A stretch of DNA of 64,000 nt from Gari tellinella (Eukaryota > Mollusca > Bivalvia > Cardiida > Psammobiidae). The position numbers and the translations under genes are program-made. How positions within the stretch are numbered: position 1 is the stretch's first letter; every line of letters begins with the position of its first letter. The DNA lies in contig OV277863.1 in assembly GCA_922989275.2 (NCBI GenBank), forward strand, positions 51,628,999 through 51,692,998. The letters run 5' to 3'. The notes beneath the pieces were generated by a model. That model made no database searches and was not told the DNA's origin. It worked only from the letters and a program-made list of their open reading frames with translations. This document shows, piece after piece, positions 21,901 through 33,300 of the stretch.

Positions 21901-24900
21901 TACAGTGACGTTATTCTTTCCAAAAAAACGCGTTTACGCTGAAACTATTATTTCAATTACAAACAGCCTAGAGCCTGATCGGACGCCGGGTTACCCGGCG
22001 TCCGACCAGGCTCCAAACTGTTTTTCACTCGGATCTAATTAAGGGTGTATCAATGTCATGAATTTAAGAATTTTTCAAAGTATATGAAAACACTTTATGA
22101 TGGTTTTGTATTGAAGAGCTATTTAAGATGAATGAAAACTAGAAAAAGTGTACATTTTGGTGAACAATAGTTGGCTCCATGGCCATGTAAAATTTACCCC
22201 ACCCACTTTCTCTTATTATGTCCGTTTCAAACAGCCAGCTTCAATAAAATCCATTTAAATGAAAACAAATATGATAATTTGGTTTTGTGTTATTTATTTC
22301 ATATCTATGGTAGTATTTCTTCATACAAAAACTAATTTAAGAAAAAACAGGCACCAAATGTGAAATTTATAAAGCTCTAGATATCATCGATATGGTACTT
22401 TTTTGTAAAATTTGTAAATTAAGGGGAGATAACTCTTTTTACTTTTATAACTCAAAATTTTCAACACTGACCTTTCAATTTCTTTTCATATTTTGAACTG
22501 CCTTAGCATTGGCTTTCATTTGGTAGAATATAAGAAAAAATTTAATACTAGATCTATTTCATTTTCAAACTTTTTTACTTTTTTTTTCATAAAATAAAAA
22601 ATCTAATAAAATCATGCCCTATAAAAAGCATTTTTTGATATTCGAGGATCCATATTGTTCAAACCTAGTGCCTGCTTTGTCTAAATTTGGTTTCTATATG
22701 TGAAAATACCACCATAGACATGAAATAAATAATGAAAACCCAAATTACCATGTTTTGTTTTGTTTTGAAATAGATTTTACTGAAGCTTGTACTCTGAATG
22801 GGTAAACTTTGAGAGAAAAAGTCCAAATTTGACATACCTTTTTCAAATCGCTGTAGCTATCAAAAAAAGGACACCACCATATTTTTTTTTTCATTCACTT
22901 CCAAAAAAACAATGATAGATAAAAAGTTTGATACTTTGAAAAAATCGCTTATGGGTTGGATACACCCTTAAATCGTAAGAAATTTAAAAAAGGCGTCATT
23001 TTCTACATTCAAGTATTTTGCGTTTGCATTTCGTTTGCATTTAACCAACTATACCCCATAGCCTGGTTCTAATTTTGAAGATAGGTGACCACTTAAAGCA
23101 GGTTGAAAGTAAAGCAGAATGCGCCTTAACATGTTAAGGCGCGTTCTGCTTTACTTTCAGTCTGCTTTAAGCTACCTTCTCCTAGAAATTAGAAAAAACA
23201 TTTCTTATATGATACGTATCTTTGACTGTATAAAGTGGAACTATTTTCTTCAGTGAATGAATAACTTAAGGTGTGAAAATGCGTATTTTCGGGGTAAATG
23301 GTTAAACGGGTAAGAATAACGTCTTCTCCACTGCATATAACGTATATTATTACACCTCGCTTTGAGTTACAATGTTAATTTCCCATAGACCTACAGTTAA
23401 CATTTTGCATGTCTTTTACATCTATCCAAAATATACTGTCACTCTTTATGATATTCTTTTCGTGACGTCACTCTAAAGGACATTACTTTTTTTCTCCGTC
23501 CGAAAACGTACTGTCAGCATTGACATGAATTTCGCTATTGGCAATATTAGAACGTTTTAAAGAGTGGTAACTTCTAATCAACTTTTGGCATTTTCTGTAC
23601 AAGTTGCTTCCTTTTGTCCATTCCTTAACGATTTGCTACCATTTCGGAAGAGGATATTTGCCCCCTAGACAATGTAAAGACCATAGGGGCCCTGAACGAA
23701 AAATGTATTCAAATCTATTTATAGTATATACTATAAATAGATTTGAATACATTTTTCGTTCAGGGCCCCTATGGTAAAGACGCTGTTTCTTCAATTTATT
23801 TGTCATAGTAGTCATGTGACCATCTACAATATTACGTCATGCAATACGCCATCATGTATATTGATGACGTATTGCATCGTTCTCGGCTTGAAATTGGCTC
23901 TCGACACTACAAAAGTTATCGATCCTATTACCAAATTCGAGACGAATGTGCAGACCGATGGGGGTATTGTGTATGACTATTGTTGGGTGTATCCTATGTG
24001 TATGAGAGATGAGTGATCGATTCGGGTACATCATCATGGCATTTCTAGTTTATATTTTCATTAAAACTGTAAAATTGTTATTGTTTGGTGGTCACTATGA
24101 CGTAGATTTCCCAAAATAACGTTCTTCTTTCTTTCTTGTAATATAATTATTATAAACAATTTGACGTCATAGACGGCGACGCCGTTTCCCGCGTTACGCA
24201 CATGTCCGCGCTAAATTGGTATTCACAACACATTTTATAAAATACAAATAAAACGATTCTAAAGCTAGGGTTGATAAGCTCGGTGTAATAAGATAAATAT
24301 TAGATGTCAGTTTGCGTGACATTCAAATTGTCAACCCTCGAAAACAAGAATGTCACCCTCGGCTACGCCTCGGGGTGACATGCTGTTTCTCGGGTTGACA
24401 ATTTGAATGTCACGCAAACTGCCATCTAATATTTATATAATATATGCATACAAACTACGAGTAGTTATCAAACTGTTACATGTAAGAGTACTGTTACATG
24501 TAATCAAACTGTTAATTCAGGCTCGTTGTTGCGGTGTCAACGACCAGTACAAGGATGGACAAACGAACAACGACTTCCTGGAGCTGTCTACGACCTGGTA
24601 CAATTCCAACAAGTAAGTCAACGTTTGTATGCCCCGCCATCTGAAGATGCGGAGGCATATAGTGTGTACTGATATAAATAAATATCATTTGACACGCATG
24701 AAATTGTATTTGTGTATTATAAATAATATTGTTGTGTATCCAAGATGCTTGGTCGGTGCAAGTAAATTAATCACTGTCCATGGGACCACGCACCACCGTT
24801 CAAATTGAGGTCAAACTGTCAATTTGATGGGTGATGCGTGCTAGGACAATTAAGCCAGGTTATTATAAATACTGAAGAAAAATTGAGATCAGTGACATTA

Positions 24901-27900
24901 TAGAGGGCCCAGTAGACTAGAGAACCAGACCAGGGAGGCTCGGTACACATTGTGGCGTGATGCCATGTAATAAAGTATCTAACTTGAAGAACTGGAGTTG
25001 AGTTGTCGCTAGTAGGCAATATCACCACAAGTGGAGAAAACGTTATTCCTGCCCGTTTAAACGCTAACGAAACGCAAACGCAAACACTAAAACGTAGAAA
25101 AGTACAACTTTTAGACAATTCATGTATATCTGAGTGGCAAACAGTTTGGAGTCTGATCAGACGCCGGGTGACTCGGAGTCTGATCTGGCTCTCAACTGTT
25201 TGCAAAAGAAATAATAGTTTGAGCGTAAACGCGTTTATTGGGAAAGAATAACGTTTTCTCAACTGTATAGTGATTGTATTGTCCGTCCGTCCGTAACAGG
25301 TTAACAAGATTTTACCGTTTCACCTAGCTTCAACAAAGCTTACTCAAATTCTTGGATACTTATACAGTCGTTTTTTTTCTTTCCCAGTAAATGCAATGAT
25401 GCTAACTAAGTTACGTGTAGTGCAAACAGTTTAGAGTCAGATCAGATTTCAAGCTGATAGCTATTCAGATTAAAATACAACGGTGACAGAGATGCCATTT
25501 ATGCAGACTTTCCGAAATCTTCAGATTTTTATCCTAGCAGAGGTTAGCTTAAAACCGACCGAAAGTAAAACAGAATGCGCCTTACTTTCAACCTGCTTAA
25601 AGTAATCGCGATTTTGAAAATGTTAGCATTTTTCATGATCAACTTATGAAAGCCCTGTTGTGAATCATTTCAAAACATTGCCATTTACTACATTTTATTC
25701 CACTACATTTCTATTTTGTTTCGTTAAACCCGTTTATCGCAAAATTTATCGTGGGAGTTTTACCCCTTCGCCGCCATACTATCGACTGCTACAGTGGAGA
25801 ATCTGTTATTCTTTCCCAATAAACGCGTTTACGCTAAAACTATTATTTGCAGTGCAAACAGTTTGGAGCCAGATCAGACGCCGGGTAACCCGGCGTCTGA
25901 TCAGGCTCCAAACTCTTTGCCACCAAGATAAACATGAATTATCAGAATTGTCTAAAAGTTGTTCTTTTCTACGTTTTAGTGCTTTGCGTTTGCGTACGTT
26001 TGCGTTTAAACGGGAAAGAATAACAGATTCTCCACTGTACAATGTACAATATTGCTGTCTATAATAGCGCTACGCGGCCTCTGATCAGGATCAAAACTAT
26101 TGGCAAAAGGGGCATTTCCAGCCATTGACAGCACGATGGTTTATTGAAAAACATTAGCTAGCTACAGCAAAAGTTCTGAAAATCGAACCCTTACTGAATG
26201 AGTAAAATGTTCGATTTTGGTATACAGGGTATGATTGGTCGTGGAAATTCCGAATCATACCGAAACTCTCCGGAAAATACTCTCACAACAGTGGAGAAAA
26301 CGTTATTATTTCCCAATAAACGCGTTTACGCTCAAACTATTATTTCTTTTGCAAACAGTTTGGAGCCAGATCAGACTCCAAACTGTTTGCCACTCAGATA
26401 TACATGTACATGACTTGTCAGAATTGTCTAAAAGTTGTACTTTTCTACGTTTAAGTGTTTTGCGTTTAAGTTTCGGTTGCGTTTAAACGGGACAGAATAA
26501 CGTTTTCTCCACTGTAACAGTTAAATGCAGAACTGCAGTAATTCAAAAGTTTTTCTCAATTATCTTTCTGCAATATTACTTTCTGACATTAACTCTTTCA
26601 CTCTCAATGACGCCAAAAGGCGACTCTGCAAATAATTCGGATCCTGATCAGACGCCACGCAACGCGGCGTCTGGTCAGAATATTTTATTAAACGTATTAA
26701 GATGTTACAATTGTTTCAAGAGGATGTTTCGAATATATTGTGTTCCTTCTGGGTACCCGCTGTGAAAAAAGTTCTAGGCAAGTGGACCCCTTTAATACTG
26801 AAAAAGAATCAGTGTTGAGCCTGTTAGACCCTTATTTGTACATGTAACATCAGATTCGAAATAATCTTATTCCATGGTTAGTTACTTGAATGGCCTCATA
26901 TACCTTTGTATATACATGTCACATTATATATGATATATAACACAATGTATATTTAAAACTTTAGACTAGTCATAGTCAGACTTTAGCTCATTTCGACATT
27001 TAGCGTACATGTACAGTGGAGAATCTGTTATTCTTTCCCAATAAACACGTTTACGCTAAAACTATTATTTGTAGTGCAAACAGTTTGGAGCCAGATCAGA
27101 CGCCGGGTAACCCGGCATCTGATCAGGCTCCAAACTGTTTGCCACCAAGATAAACAAGAATAATCAAAATTGTCAAAAAGTTGCAATTTTCTACGTTTAG
27201 TGTTTTGCGTTTGCGTTTCGTTTCGTTTAAACGGGAAAGAATAACGTTTTCTCCACTGTAATATTTCCGTATTTCAGAGCAGCAAGTGAGGAGTTACCAG
27301 CCACGTGCTGCGAGGGGGTTACTGACGGTACTGTATCTGAATACAAGAACACAGCCACATGCACAAACGAGCCAAAGAACTTCTACGAGACCGTATGACT
27401 CAATGTTTTACTTAAGAAATGATACATTCATACCATTTTATTATCGTACAATAGAAAACGGGGAGGAGTTGAGATGAGTTTTAATCAAATCATGAGGCAT
27501 TAGTCCGACTGCTTAAATTATTAGCATCTCAACGACTACCCATGTTCTATTGCACGATAATACACTGGTATGATTTTACAATTTCTCTTTTATTTAATTA
27601 CATTTTGCACCGACGCAAAGGCGCTACATTTCTTGGTTATCGAAGCCATGTCACGTCATGTTAAGCCGTTATGTACAGCGCGTGTGTGTTTTATAGAATA
27701 ATTAATCACAGATACGCTCTTTCTTTGTTTATATACAATAATTAACCACAGATACGCTCTTTCTTTGTTTATATAAAGGTGTGTTCGAGGTATGTTAGAA
27801 TTATGTTTTTATGCTGTCTGTCTATTTATTGTCTGTACATGTACATATACGCATCCTTAATGCCTGGAATCATTTAAACCTTAGAATGCTGATCACAATT

Positions 27901-30306
27901 TGGCTGATATTTGCAAACAGTTTTAAAACTGTTTGCCACTGGCCTTAAAGTTTCTTCTGTCAAAATGTCCAGTACGTAATTTTAGACAAAGCAGCAGACG
28001 ATAACTTTAAGCAGATTCCTTTGAAGCAGTTAAAGGGCTAGATAATCTCTAATTTTCTGTTGTCGAATGTAGAGTGCATGGGGATGGTTTAACCTCGATG
28101 ACATGCACAACTCGACTTATCTGAACTTAACCTGTTGGTGCCACATCAGACGCACAGTAAGTCGGCGTCTCATCGGGCGTCTGAATTATTTGCCCCCAAA
28201 TAAAAAATGTTTTAAAAAAATTGTAAAAATGTTCAAGATGTTCAAGAACTCTTAAAAGTAACGCTTTACTTACAATTACATTCAACCTTCTTTACACAAA
28301 GTGCATTAGTTCCATACATTTTTCCTTTAAGAAAGGGATTTCCTTAAAAAAATATATATATATTCCATGACCTCAAATAGTCCAAATTGTGTATATTCAT
28401 CAAAAATATATTTGTATTGCATGCTGAGGAAATGAATCATAAAATGCACATTTCCGTCGGAAAAAAGAAATGTTGTGGTCAGTCTTAACAATAACTATGG
28501 GAGACAAAGAGTATTTGGGTGCTTCGGACGAAGCTGTAATAGAGAGGGAACGTTTATTTTCAAACAGTTTGAATCCAGATCAGACGCCGCTTAACGCAGT
28601 GAAAACGTTAGTCTTGTTTGGGGAACAGCGGCAAGCGCTGTTGTTCGGAGGGAACCGTTGCTCTGATAACCATTGTAAGGAGGAATCACTGTACACTTTA
28701 AACCTTCGAGTGCTTGGCCCATGCTTATAAAGAATTTTCGTTGAGTCAGAGCTCGTTCTCACGCATTTTATTGGTCAGATTTGAGCCTAGGCTCAAATCT
28801 GACCAATCAAATGCTTGAGAACGAACCATGTAGCCTTTACATGTACATTGTCTATCATACAACTAAAATTGTACAAATATGAACCCAGTAACGCAAGGGA
28901 TAGTTTCAATATTAAAAACCTTTTTACATGTATTACACACAGAAAAAAACATATTTTAACCCCTTCGCAGCCATGACGTTATCTATTTCATACATATGCC
29001 GTCTGCTTTTATTTTAGGTAAATTGAAAGTTGTATCGCATTGACTATCAACTATTTTGGATCATGGTCACACGCCGCCTAGGCCGCATCTGATACATGTA
29101 TTGATCCACATTTTATGCAAATAACCATTGTACTCGGGGTAAGGCGTTGAATCAGTTAAACATTATCATGCTAAGCTCAGACCCTGGCCCGTTACGGGTT
29201 AGATCGACGGGTTACCTGACGTCTGATTTGGTTCCAAATTGTTTGCAATAGGTTCCAATTTATTTGCAATAGGTTCCAATTTGTTTGCAATAGGTTCCAA
29301 TTTGTTTGCAATAGGTTCCAATTTATTTGCAATAGGTTCCAATTTGTTTGCAATAGGTTCCAATTTGTTTGCAATAGGTTCCAATTTATTTGCAATAATA
29401 ATAATACATGTAATAATAACGACTTTATTTCATGTGGATTACAGTGGAGAAAACGTTATTCTTTCCCGTTTAAACGCAAACGAAACGCAAAACACTAAAA
29501 CGTAGAAAAGTGCAACTTTAAGACAATTCTGACAATTCATGTTCATCTGAGTGGCAAACAGTTTGGAGCCTGATCAGACGCCGGGTTACCCGGCGTCTGA
29601 TCTGGCTCCAAACTGTTTGCAAAAGAAATAATAGTTTGAGCGTAAACGCGTTTATTGGGAAAGAATAACGTTTTCTCCACTGTACATATTTGGTAACAAA
29701 CAAACAAACCAATTTGCATTATTGTCCACAAACAAAATTAACATACATGTGAGAAGGGAACAAAATTAGTATTTTTAAACCTTTGCAAACAGAGTGGACC
29801 GAGAAAAGACCGTTCCTGTAGGAGCTCTACACAGGGACTATACTCTGTTTACTTAGAGAATTTTAAAGATCATACTGAAAATGGCAATAAAATAATAGTT
29901 TTAGCGTAAACGCATTTATTGGGAAAGAATAACCTCTTTTCCACTGTACATATTTATATGTTTCGCAGGGATGCTGGGATAAGACAAACACTCTGGCAAC
30001 CGTCTATCTCCTCATCATTTGTATTTCCTGTTTCATCGCTATTTCAGTGGAAGTAAGTACTTTGGTTTAAAGCTTTATACAGTAAAACCTCTCTATAACG
30101 ACCACTAAGTTAATGCTAATAGGTTGTATAAAAGACAGGTGACATCTTAAAGCAAGGTGACAGTAAAACAGAAAGCTCCTACAGGAGCTTTCTGTTTTAC
30201 TGTCACCTTGCTTTAAGATGTCACCTGTTCTTAACCCCTAATAATTTACAAAAATCAGTGGTCGTAATAGAGGGGTGGGTTTTACTGTATATCTTTTATT
30301 ACTGTT

Positions 30307-30348
<42 letters not shown>

Positions 30349-33300
30349 TTCCTCAGAGAAAAAAAACGACCTTTCTACTTTGCCGTAGTTCTGAGGCTTA
30401 ATTGTCAAAGGGAATTGTTTCTGTTTATAAGAACGAGATTATTCCCTCTGCCAAGAACTAAAAGGAAGGTAGGTGGGTGGTTTTGATCCTATGCGCTGCT
30501 GGTCAACGAATGGGATTAGCCAAAATCATCTTCCTGAGATCATCATCATTAAATTTTCATCTCATCACTCCCTCATCATTCATCGGCGATATATGAACTA
30601 CTTAGTTTCGCAGTGCCGTAAAAATCATCATCAGCATTGTTGTTTTGTTTTGCAAACCATACTAATCTATTGATAAAATAAGGTGTGTGAAGTTTGCACG
30701 ACAATCGACATTTCGACATTCGACTTTTCACAAATGAAAGGTCGAACAGCTGTCGAATTTCGACTTTCGACATTTAAGCTTTCACATAATTTAACAAATT
30801 TTGCCGATCGACAAGTCAGCTTTGCCATAATATCGAAATATTGTCGAAATTCGACGTTCAACATTCAACATTTTAAACACATTACTTTGTCGAACTGATG
30901 TCGAATTATGACGTTCGACACTTATACAAAGTCGGGAAATTGTCGAAATAGGGTCAAATTTCGACGTTCGACAAACTGCAAGTAAGGGAAAAAGTCGAAA
31001 TATTGTCAAAATTCGACGTTCGACATTCAACATTTCTTAAACACATTACTTTGTCGAACTGATGTCGAATTTCGACGTTCGACACTTATACAAAGTCGGG
31101 AAATTGTCGAAATAGGGTCGAATTTCGACGTACGACAAACTGCAAGTAAGGGAAAAAGTCGAAATATTGTCGAAATTCGACGTTCGACATTCAACATTTC
31201 TTAAACACATTACTTTGTTGAACTGATGTCGAATTTCGACGTTCGACACTTATACAAAGTCGGGAAATTGTCGAACTAGGGTCGAATTTCGACGTTCGAC
31301 AAACTGCAAGTAAGGGAAAAAGTCGAAATATTGTCGAAATTTGACGTTCGACATTCAGCATTTTTAAATCACATTACTTTGTCGAACTCATGTCGAATTT
31401 CGACGTTCGACACTTATACAAAGTCGGAAAATTGTCGAAATAGGGTCGAATTTCGACGTTCAACAAACTGCAAGTAAGGGAAAAAGTCGAAATATTGTTG
31501 AAATTCGACGTTCGACATTCAACATTTTTAAATCACATTACTTTGTCGAACTCATGTCGAATTTCGACGTTCGACACTTATACAAAGTCGGAAAATTGTC
31601 GAAATAGGGTCGAATTTCGACGTTCGACAAACTGCAAGTAAGGGAAAAAGTCGAAATATTGTTGAAATTCGACGTTCGACATTCAACATTTTTAAATCAC
31701 ATTACTTTGTCGAACTCATGTCGAATCTCGACGTTCGACACTTACACAAAGTCGGGAAATTGTCGAACTAGGGTCGAATTTCGACGTTCGACAAACTGCA
31801 AGTAAGGGAAAAAGTCGAAATATTGTCGAAATTTGACGTTCGACATTAAACATTTTAAAATCACATTACTTTGTCGAACTCATGTCGAATTTCGACGTTC
31901 GACACTTATACAAAGTCGGAAAATTGTCGAAATAGGGTCGAATTTCGACGTTCGACAAACTGCAAGTAAGGGAAAAAGTCGAAATATTGTTTAAATTCGA
32001 CGTTCGACATTCAACATTTTTAAATCACATTACTTTGTCGAACTCATGTCGAATCTCGACGTTCGACACTTATACAAAGTCGGGAAATTGTCGAAATAGG
32101 GTCGAATTTCGACGTTCGACAAACTGCAAGTAAGGGAAAAAGTCGAAATATTGTTGAAATTCGACGTTCGACATTCAACATTTTTAAATCACATTACTTT
32201 GTCGAACTCATGTCGAATTTCGACGTTCGACACTTATACAAAGTCGGAAAATTGTCGAAATAGGGTCGAATTTCGACGTTCGACAAACTGCAAGTAAGGG
32301 AAAAAGTCGAAATATTGTTGAAATTCGACGTTCGACATTCAACATTTTTAAATCACATTACTTTGTCGAACTCATGTCGAATCTCGACGTTCGACACTTA
32401 TACAAAGTCGGGAAATTGTCGAACTAGGGTCGAATTTCGACGTTCGACAAACTGCAAGTAAGGGAAAAAGTAGAAATATTGTCGAAATTTGACGTTCGAC
32501 ATTCAACATTTTTAAATCACATAACTTTGTCGAACTCATGTCGAATTTCGACGTTCGACACTTATACAAAGTCGGAAAATTGTCGAAATAGGGTCGACTT
32601 TGACGTTCGACAAACTGCAAGTAAGGGAAAAAGTCGAAATATTGTTGAAATTCGACGTTCGACATTCAACATTTTTAAATCACATTACTTTGTCGAACTC
32701 ATGTCGAATCTCGACGTTCGACACTTATACAAAGTCGGGAAAGTGTCGAACTAGGGTCGAATTTCGACGTTCGACAAACTGCAAGTAAGGGAAAAAGTCG
32801 AAATATTGTCCAAATTCGACGTTCGACATTCAACATTTTTAATTCACATTACTTTGTCGAACTCATGTCGAATTTCGATGTTCGACACTTATACAAAGTC
32901 GGAAAAGTGTCGAAATAGGGTCGAATTTCGACGTTCGACAAACTGCAAGTAAGGGAAAAAGTCGAAATATTGTCGAAATTCGACGTTCGACATTCAAAAT
33001 TTCTTAAACACATTACTATGTCGAACTCATGTCGAATTTCGACCTTCGACATGTGGCCGGCCCGGGAATATGTCGAAATATTGTCGAATTTCGACATTCG
33101 ACATTTATCAAAAGTCGACATAAGTTCGAACTTGTGTCGAATTTTGACGTTCGACAAGTTGACGGAACGAAAAATGTCGAAATCCTGTCGAATTTCGACA
33201 TTCGACACTTATACAATGTCGGAAAATTGTCGAACTAGGGTCGACTTTCGACGTTCAACAAATTGAAAGTAAGGGAAATAGGCACATTCTGCTTTACTTT

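Larger units (their letters stand above)
21903..23333 (-). mobile_element. Family A MITE, copy 16, split by two nested elements
   Basis: The left part 21903-22042 has a shortened terminus (CAGTGACGTTATTC) and the hairpin. The middle resumes at 22972-23044 and the right end at 23302-23333 finishes CTTCTCCACTG. The gaps are exactly filled by family H (22043-22967) and family B (23045-23301), each with TTAA duplications. Confidence 0.8.

Noticed and set aside
2610..26064. Many ORFs sharing peptides such as FFPNKRVYAKTI or SLEPDQTPGNPASD
   Set aside because: All are translations of family A MITE copies and do not represent a protein family.
29192..29505. Repeat-protein ORFs (ANKLEPI / FAIGSNL) on both strands
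   Set aside because: They are produced by the 21-base minisatellite, whose unit length is a multiple of three; no gene context.
30855..33010. Regular repeats as a possible CRISPR array
   Set aside because: The spacers are themselves repeated with a 164-base period and the genome is eukaryotic; this is a satellite.
30683..33266. ORFs rich in VEFRRSTF or SNVEIRQ in the satellite arms
   Set aside because: Both strands and several frames are open because of the GTCGAA repeat; no conserved start or domain.
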